Shown here: piece after piece, positions 33,778 to 42,396 of the stretch
How the letters are laid out: every line of letters begins with the position of its first letter
How positions within the stretch are numbered: position 1 is the first letter of the stretch
Origin: Thalassobacillus devorans
Lineage (GTDB): Bacteria; Bacillota; Bacilli; Bacillales; Halobacillaceae
Assembly (NCBI RefSeq): GCF_900176565.1
Contig: NZ_FXEH01000005.1
Location: 583,384 to 647,383 of the forward strand
DNA: 64,000 nucleotides
Reading direction: 5' to 3'
Notes under the pieces: model-generated
What the model was told of the DNA's origin: nothing
The model's input: the letters and a program-made list of their open reading frames with translations, nothing else
Databases searched by the model: none
Translations under genes and position numbers: made by a program

Positions 33778-33793
33778 TGGCACAAATCTTGCA
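33778..33793 (+). promoter_or_regulatory. Sigma-54 (-24/-12) promoter for the dehydrogenase subunit operon
   Basis: TGGCACAAATCTTGCA fits the consensus with correct spacing. It begins directly after the activator stop codon and lies 39 bases upstream of the gene at 33833. Confidence 0.93.
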
Positions 33794-33832
33794 TTCATTT
33801 TCAGGTACAGACTACTTGAAGAGGTGATAAGA

Positions 33833-34102
33833 ATGAATCAGCAAGATTTCTTAGTATGCCGCTGTGAAGAAGTAACCTATAACGAATTAATGGAAACAGC
33901 GAGCCGAAATGGATGTACGGCAAGGGAATTGAAGCTCCGTACACGTGCAGGAATGGGATATTGCGGTGGCAGAACCTGTCGCCCGCTTGTCCAGCAAATT
34001 ACCAAAAAGCTTGAACAAGCTCCTCATACCCGAGTCACCTTAAAGTATCAGCCGCCTGTCCGTCCAATCAGCTTCGGCGTTTTGGGAGGTGGAGAGGAAT
34101 GA
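33833..34102 (+). CDS. BFD-like [2Fe-2S] subunit
   Basis: An 89-residue protein with the bacterioferritin-associated-ferredoxin-like pattern: CRC at residues 9-11 and CGGRTC about 35 residues later, the four expected iron-sulfur ligands. In LhpE/HcnB-type proteins this domain is usually fused to the C terminus of the FAD/NAD-binding subunit; here it is a separate gene. It probably passes electrons within the D-hydroxyproline dehydrogenase complex. The ATG at 33833 follows AGAGGTG by 6-7 bases. Its end overlaps the next gene by four bases. Confidence 0.88.
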   Translation: MNQQDFLVCRCEEVTYNELMETASRNGCTARELKLRTRAGMGYCGGRTCRPLVQQITKKLEQAPHTRVTLKYQPPVRPISFGVLGGGEE

Positions 34103-34437
34103 GTGAACGCATTACCAATCATCCTGTCCTCGGCCCTATAGATATGAAAAAAGAAGTCTCCTTTATATTCAATGGAAAAATCTATAAAGGATATGAAGGA
34201 GAGTCGATCGCCGCTGCTTTATTGGCAAATAACATTCGCACCCTGCGTTATCACGAAGAAAGCGGCTCTCCAAGAGGCATTTACTGTAATATTGGTCATT
34301 GTTTTGAATGCAGAGTAACGGTCAACGAAAAACAAGGACAACGTGCCTGTCTCACCCCTTTAAAAGAAGGAATGGCGATACAAAGCAGTGGGATGCTTCC
34401 AACACCGGTGAAGGAATGGAGGGAGACCTATGTATGA
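34099..34437 (+). CDS. Plant-type [2Fe-2S] ferredoxin-like subunit (HcnA/LhpF type)
   Basis: A 112-residue protein with the small ferredoxin-like domain of HcnA/LhpF subunits. The ligand pattern is CNIGHCFEC near 75 followed by RAC about 12 residues later. The N-terminal SFIFNGKIYKGYEGESIAAA and NNIRTLRYH are also typical. It is the gamma-type electron-transfer subunit. It overlaps both neighbours, so the three genes are translated as a set. Confidence 0.9.
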   Translation: MSERITNHPVLGPIDMKKEVSFIFNGKIYKGYEGESIAAALLANNIRTLRYHEESGSPRGIYCNIGHCFECRVTVNEKQGQRACLTPLKEGMAIQSSGMLPTPVKEWRETYV

Positions 34438-35647
34438 TGTGATCATTATTGGTGCAGGTCCTGCAGGCCTTTCTGCTGCAACCACGAGTGCTAACGAGGG
34501 ATTAAATGTGTTGGTAATCGATGAATATATGAAAGCAGGAGGACGTCTCCTTGGTCAACTCTATGAAGAACCAGACGGCACGTATTGGAACGGTATCAAA
34601 GAATCGAATCACTTATATGAACAAGCCAGACGATCCGGCGCAGAAATAAAGCTCAGGAACTCGGTCCATAACATTGAAAAATCCGGAGATGTTTGGCTGG
34701 TATATACGGAAAGGGCCACCTATGAAACCAGCCATTTGCTATTAGCCACAGGAGCAGCTGAATCGCCCCTGCCAGTTCCCGGCTGGACGCTTCCTGGTGT
34801 CATGTCCGTCGGCGCAGCACAAGTGATGACGAATGTCCATCGAGTCAAACCAGGAAAAAGAGGGGTCATCATAGGAGTCAACCCTCTTGCAGCCGTTATT
34901 GCTTCTGAACTGCAAATGGCGGGTGTAGAGGTTGCCGCCCTTACCTTACCGCAAATGAATGGATTAAACGAAGAAGCCGCTAATCCAAAACAAGTGATGA
35001 ACCAACTGCTTCATGTTGCACACATGGCTCCATCTGCACTGATCAGGCAAGGAAGCAAATGGATGAAGCCTTCCATCATGCAGCAGCTGGGGATTACGTT
35101 TTACCCAAAGAGCGGGTTCAAGATGTGGGGCATTCCTGTTCATCTTCGGAAGGCAGTGACAGAGATACTAGGAGATGAAAAAGTCGCCGCTGTCAAACTG
35201 GCAACCGTCAAACCAAATGGAGATGTCATAGAAGGTACTGAAGAAATCATTACCTGTGACTTTGTTTGTATCGCAGGTGGCTTATATCCATTAACAGAAC
35301 TAGCCGCGGTTGCCGGCTGTCCTTTTTACTTAGTAGAAGAACTTGGCGGTTATGTGCCGCTTCATAATGAACGGATGGAAACCGCATTGGACGGGCTATA
35401 CGTCGCAGGCAACATTACGGGAATAGAAGGAGCGAAAATTGCAATTGCCCAGGGAGTGACAGCTGGCCTGACCATGGCTTCCAACCATGGCGTCCCAGGG
35501 CTCGAAGCTAGAATCGATCAGTCTATTAAGGAGATTGAACATACGAGAGACAGCGCACCATTTCATTTTCATCCTGACGTGAAAAAGGGAAAACAGATAG
35601 TTCAGGAAAAGTGGGAGGAAATGATGAAGGCAGAACAACCGCTTTAA
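34430..35647 (+). CDS. FAD/NAD(P)-binding oxidoreductase subunit (HcnB/LhpE type)
   Basis: A 405-residue flavoprotein. It has an N-terminal dinucleotide motif VIIIGAGPAGLSAATT (4-19), a middle segment LLLATGAAESPLPVPGWTLPG near 103, GVIIGVNPLAAVIASELQMAG near 146, and GLYVAGNITGIEGAKIA near 322. This matches the alpha subunit of hydrogen cyanide synthase-like, opine oxidase-like and D-hydroxyproline dehydrogenases. The usual C-terminal BFD-like domain is missing because it is encoded separately at 33833-34102. It is the last gene of the plus-strand operon and is followed by a terminator. Confidence 0.9.
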   Translation: MYDVIIIGAGPAGLSAATTSANEGLNVLVIDEYMKAGGRLLGQLYEEPDGTYWNGIKESNHLYEQARRSGAEIKLRNSVHNIEKSGDVWLVYTERATYETSHLLLATGAAESPLPVPGWTLPGVMSVGAAQVMTNVHRVKPGKRGVIIGVNPLAAVIASELQMAGVEVAALTLPQMNGLNEEAANPKQVMNQLLHVAHMAPSALIRQGSKWMKPSIMQQLGITFYPKSGFKMWGIPVHLRKAVTEILGDEKVAAVKLATVKPNGDVIEGTEEIITCDFVCIAGGLYPLTELAAVAGCPFYLVEELGGYVPLHNERMETALDGLYVAGNITGIEGAKIAIAQGVTAGLTMASNHGVPGLEARIDQSIKEIEHTRDSAPFHFHPDVKKGKQIVQEKWEEMMKAEQPL

Positions 35648-35704
35648 CAACTGGGGAACTCTATTACAAAAAGAATAAGGATTATTATTAGAATAATAAA
35701 AAAC

Positions 35705-35751
35705 AGTTCCTCCCCCGTGACTTTCGCGTTCTAACGTACGGGAGAGGAACT
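35705..35751 (+). terminator. Terminator of the dehydrogenase subunit operon
   Basis: AGTTCCTC...GAGGAACT with an extended CCCCGT/ACGGGA arm forms a strong stem followed by ATTTTTTG on the plus strand, about 55 bases after the stop at 35647. Confidence 0.85.
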
Positions 35752-35963
35752 ATTTTTTGCTGATGCTGATATTCTAGGGACAGACCTTAAACAGATGCGT
35801 TTATTAATAAGTTCGTAAGTACATTTTTTTGAGGATAGTCAGAAGCTGTAAACGCTAGAATAAAGTTGACAGTTTTCGCTTGATAGGATTTTACACTTTT
35901 GCTCTATCAGCCTATTACTTTAGTAAAATAGTTGGTGACGTTATTTTACTGGAGGTTAGGATT

Positions 35964-37523
35964 TTGGAGGAGAAATTAGTGTTGTATTTAAATATCAAAG
36001 ACCTACATAAACGGAAGTTTAAAATAGCACAAATTGCTAAGGAGCTTAAGATTTCAAGACCAACTGTCTATAAATATTTAGAGATGACTTTTGAAGAAGC
36101 CAAAGCTTATACGGAACAACCGATTGGGAAGAAAAAGAAATTAGACAGTTACAAAGATTGGATACTCGCCTGGTTAGAAGAGTATCCCCACTTGAGTGCT
36201 GCGCAGATACACGATTGGCTTTTAGAGAGATACCCCGACCTAGCGGTCGGTGGAAGTACAGTGAGGTCATATGTTAGAGAAGTCAGGGAAGTCTATCAGA
36301 TTGAGAAGAAGCAATTGGTTCGCCAATATGAGGCAGTTCCTGAACAACCAATGGGGAAACAACTTCAGGTAGACTGGGGTGAAACAAAACAGAAGACAAC
36401 TGACCGCAAAGAGATTAAGTTGTATTTCATTGCGTTTGTACTCGCCCACTCCAGACAGAAGTATATGGAATGGCAGTCAAGACCATTTACCACGAGAGAT
36501 GCGATTCGCTGCCATGAAAATGCCTTTCAATTCTACGGAGGATGTACAGAAGAAATCGTATACGATCAGGATCATTTAATTACGGTTAGTGAAAATGCAG
36601 GACAGTTGCTTTTAACAGCTGAGTTTCAAAGTTATGTGAATGAACGTAAGTTTACGGTTCATTTGTGTAGAAGAGCTGATCCGGAATCTAAAGGAATGAT
36701 TGAGAATGTAGTGAAGTACATTAAAGGCAATTTCGCAGACAGTCGAGTGTTCAGTGATATAGAGGATTGGAATCAGCGGGCTGTACAATGGCTAAAGCGT
36801 ACCGGAAATTATCAAGTTCATCAGACAACGAAAAAAAGACCAGCTGAAGTGTTTCTCGTCGAAAAGCAACACTTAAAGCCGGTCTCTTCCCTACTTTCAT
36901 TTGAAAGTACCAATAATCAAAGTATATCAAGAAGTGTAAGCAAGGACAATACAATCCGGTATAAGTCCAATCGATATTCCGTCCCTCTAGGGACTTATCA
37001 AACAAACGCTGATAATCATGTTTTGATTGAAGTTATAGGCAAAAAACCGTCTACGCTCATAATTCGAAAGGAAGCAGAAAGTGAGATTATCGCCGAACAC
37101 TGTATCAGCTTAGAAAAAGGGAAGCTGATTCAAAACCGCAACCATACCCGTGATCGCTCCAAAGGGATTGAAGAATTCAAACAACGGTTGATCTCCTTTT
37201 TTGAAAATCAAACACAGGCAGCTACTTACTTTGACGAGATTAGCAAAAGATACCCAAGGTATCGTCGAGACCAGTTTGCGATCATTCATCAGGTCATCCA
37301 ACAGTACCCAACGGTAATCGAAAATGTATTGGCCAAATGTATGAGAGAAAAGCTGTTTAGTGCGAATGACTTTCGTGATATTGCCCAGCACATTCATAGA
37401 TTACCTCATGACCAGGTAAAAGAGATAAAACCCTCTAATGCCTATCCAGCAAAACATTGTTATATTAAAACTTCTACACGATCTTTAAATGCTTATACCA
37501 GCATTTTAGGAGGTCGATCATGA
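35964..37523 (+). CDS. istA: IS21-family transposase IstA (element A)
   Basis: A 519-residue transposase. It has an N-terminal helix-turn-helix (FKIAQIAKELKISRPTVYKY) and the DDE catalytic core: Asp in LQVDWGE near 136, Asp in EIVYDQDH near 200 and Glu in ESKGMIENVVKYIKGNF near 241. The TTG start is preferred because GGAGG lies 8 bases upstream and the protein then matches the usual IstA beginning; an upstream ATG at 35880 overlaps the terminal repeats. It overlaps istB by four bases. Confidence 0.9.
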   Translation: MEEKLVLYLNIKDLHKRKFKIAQIAKELKISRPTVYKYLEMTFEEAKAYTEQPIGKKKKLDSYKDWILAWLEEYPHLSAAQIHDWLLERYPDLAVGGSTVRSYVREVREVYQIEKKQLVRQYEAVPEQPMGKQLQVDWGETKQKTTDRKEIKLYFIAFVLAHSRQKYMEWQSRPFTTRDAIRCHENAFQFYGGCTEEIVYDQDHLITVSENAGQLLLTAEFQSYVNERKFTVHLCRRADPESKGMIENVVKYIKGNFADSRVFSDIEDWNQRAVQWLKRTGNYQVHQTTKKRPAEVFLVEKQHLKPVSSLLSFESTNNQSISRSVSKDNTIRYKSNRYSVPLGTYQTNADNHVLIEVIGKKPSTLIIRKEAESEIIAEHCISLEKGKLIQNRNHTRDRSKGIEEFKQRLISFFENQTQAATYFDEISKRYPRYRRDQFAIIHQVIQQYPTVIENVLAKCMREKLFSANDFRDIAQHIHRLPHDQVKEIKPSNAYPAKHCYIKTSTRSLNAYTSILGGRS

Positions 37524-38287
37524 TGAACAAGACAGTAAATGAATTACAAGATCAGTTTCGTCAGTTACGTCTATCAGAAACGGCGGAGGAGCTTCCGCAG
37601 CTTCTTCGCGAAGCTGAAAAATCCTCATGGACCTATTTAGAATTTCTAGAATCTATAACGCGATATGAACTAGCAAAGCGTGAAGCAAAAAGCCTTGAAA
37701 AAAGAATGAAATGGGCACGTTTCCCTTTCGTGAAGTCATTAGATGAGTTTGAACTGAACGGTCAAAACGTTCTGACTGCCCGCCAGCTAACTCAACTTAG
37801 AGAGTTAAGCTGGCTGGAACAGCAGTATAACTTAATTATCCTCGGTCCACCCGGAATAGGAAAAACGTATATCGCAATTGGGCTGGGACTCGAAGCTGTT
37901 TCCAGGGGATTCAATGTTTACTTCGCTACAATGGGTGAGCTTGTACAGCTCTTAAAGACGGAAGAGTATCTGAACAAATCAAAGGTACAACTGAAACGAA
38001 TGAGAAACGCTGACCTTGTGATAATTGATGACCTGATGTATATGGCGATGGATCAACGAGAGGCGAACCTGTTTTTTCATTTGATCAATCATCTATACGA
38101 ACGAAGTTCGATCATTCTGACCTCAAATAAAAGTCCAGAGGAATGGGGGCATTTGATTGGCGATCAGGGAATTACGACAGCGATTTTAGACCGTTTACTC
38201 CATCGTGTGGAAGTTATACATGGCGGAGAAAATGAGGAAAGTCATCGTATGAAAAATAGAAAAAGCATATTTTCAGCAGAAGTGTAA
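37520..38287 (+). CDS. istB: IS21-family helper ATPase IstB (element A)
   Basis: A 255-residue AAA+ ATPase that assists IstA in target selection. Walker A is GPPGIGKTY near 109 and Walker B is LVIIDDLMYM near 169, followed by the sensor segment ILTSNKSPEEWG near 200. The frame is complete and its start is coupled to the istA stop, so the element may still be active. Confidence 0.92.
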   Translation: MMNKTVNELQDQFRQLRLSETAEELPQLLREAEKSSWTYLEFLESITRYELAKREAKSLEKRMKWARFPFVKSLDEFELNGQNVLTARQLTQLRELSWLEQQYNLIILGPPGIGKTYIAIGLGLEAVSRGFNVYFATMGELVQLLKTEEYLNKSKVQLKRMRNADLVIIDDLMYMAMDQREANLFFHLINHLYERSSIILTSNKSPEEWGHLIGDQGITTAILDRLLHRVEVIHGGENEESHRMKNRKSIFSAEV

Positions 38288-38906
38288 AGGGGAAACGAGC
38301 AAAAAGTGTAAAATTCGACTTGACGTCTACAGAAGCTTCGATATCTTCTACTAATCCAGCTAAGTCATAATTAACCCTTACAATGGATGCTTGTACCCCA
38401 TTATCTCCGATATCGACCAACACGTAAGATGGCTGGGCCAACCCATCGAAAGGAAGACCAACGCTCCCGGTATTGATCACCATTTTTCCATTAATATAGC
38501 GGATATACGGCTTATGAATATGCCCGTAAATATAGACATCAGCCAATGTATTTGCCATCAGACGATCTTTCATTTCTTCGTCAGTGGCATGCGGTAAAAC
38601 CACTTCAAACAGGTCGGCAGGTGTCGCGTGGAATCCGTGGATGTTGATTCCTTTGTACTCTTCCGTTATCTCTTTTGGCAGCTCGTTCAGATAGTTTACT
38701 GACTCACTCGTCATATTGGCATGTGCCCATTCTCTCTCCTGATTCATACCTGCGATCACTTTATCTGTTTATGGCATTCTAAAAATGTAAGGTTTGGCAG
38801 CTAATCTATGTAATATCTGAACATAAAAAAAGTCACTTGCCAATCACTCCCAATAACTTTAAACTCCTCGTTGGACCAACAACGTTCGACAGGAGGCTAT
38901 TAGGAG

Positions 38907-40409
38907 ATGTTAGCAGTGACTGAAATTAATTATATCAGATATGAAGCCAATCAAAAAGGCGAATCCTACGCAGATATAGGGCGACGCATGAAGGTCGATC
39001 CACGTACGGTTAGCAAGTATGCCAATCAGGAAGAGTTCAGGCCCAGAAAGAAGCAAACACGCCGTTCACCGGTCATGGATCCAGTCAAACCTATTATTGA
39101 GAAGTGGATCAACGAAGATCTTAAGAAGAAAAAGAAGAACCATCGCACGGCCAAACGCATGTACACACAGCTAGTAAAGAATCATAGTTTTACAGGTTCA
39201 TATAGAAGTGTTCGTGACTATGTTTCAAAGAAAAAGAAAGAATTGAAAGCGTATGTGGAAGAGGCAGCTCTTCCTCTTGAATCTATCCCTGGGACTGCCC
39301 AAGTAGATTTTGGGGAAGCACCATTCATCTATCAATCGAAAGTGATTGATCTTCCTTACTTAGTGATGTCCTTCCCCTACAGTAATACCTTTTATTTTCA
39401 GGTTTTTCCTTCGGAAAATACAGAGTGTTTACTGGAAGGTCTTCAACGTATGTTTCATTATATGAGAGGCGTGCCACACACGATACGGTTTGATAACCTT
39501 TCACCAGCTGTAAAGAAAATTGGAGCTAAGGGGGAGCGTGAGCTCACCAATACATTTGAACGGTTCGTATTACATTATGGCTTCAACTATGAGTTTTGTA
39601 ATCCAGGGAAAGGAAATGAAAAAGGGCATGTGGAAGCCATGGTTAAATATGTGCGAAATAATTTCCTATTGCCTGAATGTACCATCCTGGACCTTGATCA
39701 CTTCAACGAGACTTTATGGGCATTAGCCGAAGAAGACAGAGATCGTATGCATTATGAGAAGGGTATTTTACAAACACACCTTCACTCAGAAGATAGAGAT
39801 AAATGGTTGATGATCCCCGTTAAATCTTTTGATTGCGTAAGGCATGAAACGTTAACCGCAGATAAGTATGGAATGGTCTCTGTAGACCAAAGACAATACT
39901 CTACTTCCCCGCGTTTTGCCAAGCAGCAAGTAAATGTCCAAATCACTTATAATTCTGTTGTCATTCTAAATGATCATAACGAAGTGATTGTGAAGCACAA
40001 TAGATTGTATGGAATAAAGAGAAAGTCGATGATCTGGCAGCCTTATTTGGATTTATTGTCCAGACGTCCAAGAGCAATCAAGTATTCAAGCTTGTATGAG
40101 CAGTTTCCGCCAGTATGGACGAAATACTTAAACCGTTGCACAGAGCAAGAACAGAAAGAAGCCTTACAATTACTCGGGAAACTGTTGAAGAATAATGACT
40201 TTGAATTATTGAATCAAGCACTTGAATTAGCAATGAAGCATGGTCATCCTAAAGCAGATCAGATTAAGCATTGTTTCTATTCGATCATCCAAGGAGACAG
40301 CAGCTATCAAACAATTACGCCAACAATGAAAGTTCCTAAAGTGCCGGCAGCCACCAGGGGATTGTCTCACTATGATTCCCTTATGGAGAATAGAGGTGAC
40401 ATGAAATGA
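38907..40409 (+). CDS. istA: IS21-family transposase IstA (element B)
   Basis: A 500-residue transposase with an N-terminal helix-turn-helix (SYADIGRRMKVDPRTVSKYA) and the DDE core: Asp in AQVDFGEAP near 133, Asp in TIRFDNLSPA near 195 and Glu in GNEKGHVEAMVKYVRNNF near 245. It belongs to a different IstA branch from element A. The stop overlaps the istB start by four bases. The start follows GACAGGAGG by about 14 bases, slightly long spacing. Confidence 0.92.
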   Translation: MLAVTEINYIRYEANQKGESYADIGRRMKVDPRTVSKYANQEEFRPRKKQTRRSPVMDPVKPIIEKWINEDLKKKKKNHRTAKRMYTQLVKNHSFTGSYRSVRDYVSKKKKELKAYVEEAALPLESIPGTAQVDFGEAPFIYQSKVIDLPYLVMSFPYSNTFYFQVFPSENTECLLEGLQRMFHYMRGVPHTIRFDNLSPAVKKIGAKGERELTNTFERFVLHYGFNYEFCNPGKGNEKGHVEAMVKYVRNNFLLPECTILDLDHFNETLWALAEEDRDRMHYEKGILQTHLHSEDRDKWLMIPVKSFDCVRHETLTADKYGMVSVDQRQYSTSPRFAKQQVNVQITYNSVVILNDHNEVIVKHNRLYGIKRKSMIWQPYLDLLSRRPRAIKYSSLYEQFPPVWTKYLNRCTEQEQKEALQLLGKLLKNNDFELLNQALELAMKHGHPKADQIKHCFYSIIQGDSSYQTITPTMKVPKVPAATRGLSHYDSLMENRGDMK

Positions 40410-41119
40410 ATCATCAAATAGAAGTGTTGGCGAAACGTTTGAAATTAAGTTGGATTCGAGAGCATTATCAGGAGGTCCAAGCCGATACGAATGAAGAATT
40501 CCTTCTGGAATTATTCAAACGAGAAGTAGAGAATCGGGAAGAAAGAAAAATCAACCTATTACTTAGTCAGGCTCAACTACCCAAGACAGGTACACAACCA
40601 TTTCAGTGGGAGCATATTCAAATCCCACAAGGGATTATCCGAGAATCTGTGTTGAATGGAGACTTCGTCCATGAAAAAGAAAACCTCATTTTATATGGAG
40701 GGGTTGGCACAGGAAAAACATATTTGGCAACGTTAATTAGTTTAAATGCCATACATAGGTTTGGCAGTAAAGTAAAGTTCTTTACGGTGGCATCTTTGGT
40801 GAATCATCTCATTGAAGCCAATCAAAAAGGGGAACTTCAGAAAGTAATGAAGCAGATTAAAAAGCTTGATTTATTAGTGTTAGACGAATTAGGCTACATA
40901 CCATTGAATAAAGAAGGAGCAGAACTACTCTTTCAAGTGATATCAATGTGTTATGAAACTAAAAGTATTATCATCACAACAAACTTACAGTTTGGGCAGT
41001 GGAACCACGTATTCGGAGATCCAATCTTAACGGAAGCAGTGATTGATCGATTGATTCATCACTCCCATCTACTGTTATTTACCGGAGAGAGCTTTCGATA
41101 CAAGGAATCTTTAATCTAA
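40406..41119 (+). CDS. istB: IS21-family helper ATPase IstB (element B)
   Basis: A 237-residue AAA+ ATPase with Walker A GGVGTGKTYLA near 97, Walker B LLVLDELGYIPLN near 157 and sensor IIITTNLQFGQWN near 191, typical of IstB. It follows istA with a four-base overlap and ends about 70 bases inside the right end of the element. No damage is visible. Confidence 0.93.
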   Translation: MNHQIEVLAKRLKLSWIREHYQEVQADTNEEFLLELFKREVENREERKINLLLSQAQLPKTGTQPFQWEHIQIPQGIIRESVLNGDFVHEKENLILYGGVGTGKTYLATLISLNAIHRFGSKVKFFTVASLVNHLIEANQKGELQKVMKQIKKLDLLVLDELGYIPLNKEGAELLFQVISMCYETKSIIITTNLQFGQWNHVFGDPILTEAVIDRLIHHSHLLLFTGESFRYKESLI

Positions 41120-41509
41120 TATGCGGAGTGGCAAGTGGCATACATTTTTAACTGCCATTTACTACATTTTTTACTTGCCAAATACACTTTATCAGGGACT
41201 TCGCCTTCCTGGACTCCCCTGACAATCCATTCATCTGCGTTTCCTTTGATAACTTGAGCATCAAGCCCACGTACCAATTCAACCGGACGCTCTGGCTCAA
41301 GCCCTCGATAAGCGATATCACCAAGCACAAACAATTGGTCGACGTTTCGATTATCGATATTTTCCAACACAGCTTCCAGGGCACGTGCGTTTCCATGAAT
41401 ATCGGATAGGAATGCTAATCTCATAACTTTCTCCTTTCTTTCAAGATCTTCTTAATATATAGCTTATCAAGAATACCAAAAGGATGTCAGGCTAAAAGTT
41501 GTGAGATCA

Positions 41510-42055
41510 TCACTTTTCAACAATTACCTCATCGATTTGTTCTCCTAAGTGACGGCCTGGCTTATCTTTCAGTCCAAGGATGCGATCGCCAATTTCTAAC
41601 TCTTCGATTGATACTTCTCCCTTGTTTTCTTCTAATACATGAACACTCGTGGATTTCTGTAAGGTAGCAGACACGATCCCTTCCTCGCTTTTACATACCA
41701 CTCTAACAAATAGACGCTTTTCTATTTTTACACGGCCAAGCGGAAGTTCTCTTTCTTCCTGCTCACCTTCCACAATCACTTTCTCTCCGGGATTCAGTTC
41801 TTGTAAGTAATGGGTCTTATTTTCCTGATATAAATATTGATGAAACGCACCACAGTTAATACGAAAAGGTCTGGGAGGATATTTTTCTGACTCCCGATTT
41901 TCAGACAGCACTTTCACATAGCCATGCCCTGTATTTCCGACATACACGCCATCGTGAGTATCTAATATATCGATAAAATCAAGGCATACCCTCATCCCTT
42001 CTCCAACTTCCTCAATCTTGATAACTTCCAAATAATCTTTTTCTATCCTAGCCAT
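41510..42055 (-). CDS. Standalone C-terminal domain of 3-dehydroquinate synthase II family
   Basis: A 181-residue protein that matches only the C-terminal half of the archaeal-type DHQ synthase II / GriH family. Recognisable family segments in order are GEGMRVCLDFID, GVYVGNTGHGYVKVLSE, PPRPFRINCGAFHQYL, YLQELNPGEKVIV and GRVKIEKR, ending GDRILGLKDKPGRHLGEQID. Full-length members have 320-390 residues with an N-terminal catalytic region that is absent here. The ATG has a GGGAG site 9 bases upstream and a good promoter at 42092-42121, so it looks expressed. Whether it has enzymatic activity is doubtful; it may be a binding or partner domain. Confidence 0.7.
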   Translation of the reverse strand: MARIEKDYLEVIKIEEVGEGMRVCLDFIDILDTHDGVYVGNTGHGYVKVLSENRESEKYPPRPFRINCGAFHQYLYQENKTHYLQELNPGEKVIVEGEQEERELPLGRVKIEKRLFVRVVCKSEEGIVSATLQKSTSVHVLEENKGEVSIEELEIGDRILGLKDKPGRHLGEQIDEVIVEK

Positions 42056-42091
42056 CTAACCGACTCCCATCAAGTTTTTTTATCTAACTTG

Positions 42092-42121
42092 ATTATAGGA
42101 GTTTTGCGAGCGTTTCCTCAA
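42092..42121 (-). promoter_or_regulatory. Sigma-A type promoter
   Basis: On the minus strand TTGAGG, an 18-bp spacer and a perfect TATAAT are present. Transcription would start near 42085, some 30 bases before the gene at 41510-42055. Confidence 0.65.
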
Positions 42122-42225
42122 GCTAATCCAATCAGTGGGTCAAACTCCCGTGTCTAATTCCTGGAGTCTGGCCCGCCATACAAAGCGCTTTGCATCTCAA
42201 GTATCTTTACCAGAAAAAGCTTCCC

Positions 42226-42387
42226 TCAATATAAGGCTGCCAGGTTCAGACACCACGCGCCTTCGCCTACCATCCTGACGAATGCACCCCAGTTACTTCC
42301 ATTTTTCCCTGAATGTGGTTCAATGAAAGTGCCATCGTTTTGATCTCCTTTTTTGGGATTGTAAAACTTGAAGTTCTGTGAAGAGTA
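42226..42387 (-). pseudogene. Unidentified gene remnant
   Basis: The minus strand reads as an open stretch of about 53 codons with no start codon, rich in Gly, Asn and Asp (KFYNPKKGDQNDG, then FIEPHSGKNGSNWGAFVRM), bounded by stop codons. The composition looks like the end of a repetitive extracellular domain. I do not recognise the family. The gap 42122-42505 otherwise holds only a short repeat (42397-42460). Confidence 0.35.
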
Positions 42388-42396
42388 CTTCTATTT

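Larger units (their letters stand above)
35847..38331 (+). mobile_element. IS21-family insertion sequence A
   Basis: A complete element of 2485 bp, ending TGTAAACG on the left and CGTCTACA on the right, flanked by the 5-bp direct repeat GAAGC (35842-35846 and 38332-38336). The subterminal block GATTTTACACTTTTGCTC (35887-35904) recurs inverted at 38297-38316, as expected for the multiple transposase-binding repeats of IS21 ends. It carries istA and istB and sits in the 3' end of the phosphoesterase gene. Confidence 0.9.
38766..41186 (+). mobile_element. IS21-family insertion sequence B
   Basis: A complete 2421-bp element, starting TGTTTATGGCA on the left and ending TGCCAAATACA on the right, flanked by the 7-bp direct repeat CTTTATC (38759-38765 and 41187-41193). 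Both ends carry repeated TGGCA(G)...AAATGTA blocks. It is only distantly related to element A and interrupts the middle of the same phosphoesterase gene. Confidence 0.9.
35787..41424 (-). pseudogene. Metallophosphoesterase gene interrupted by two IS21 elements
   Basis: A YfcE/MJ0936-type calcineurin-like phosphoesterase split into three parts: N-terminal 41424-41187, middle 38758-38332 and C-terminal 35841-35787 (minus strand). Removing both insertion elements and one copy of each target duplication gives exactly 720 bases with one open frame of 239 codons, crossing the first junction as PDKVIAGMN and the second as DIEASDYPQ. Metal-binding motifs are SDIHGN (7-12), LGDIAYRG, GNADE and GHIHK. 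The start follows AAAGGAG. As it stands, the N-terminal fragment runs out into IS sequence and lacks the GHIHK ligands, so the enzyme should be inactive. A decayed second copy lies at 139-475. Confidence 0.92.

Noticed and set aside
42183-42195. cre-like AAAGCGCTTTGCA upstream of the DHQS-like gene
   Set aside because: The palindrome is striking, but it is upstream of the promoter by about 65 bases and in a stretch with gene remnants. The fixed TG at the left end of the consensus is missing.
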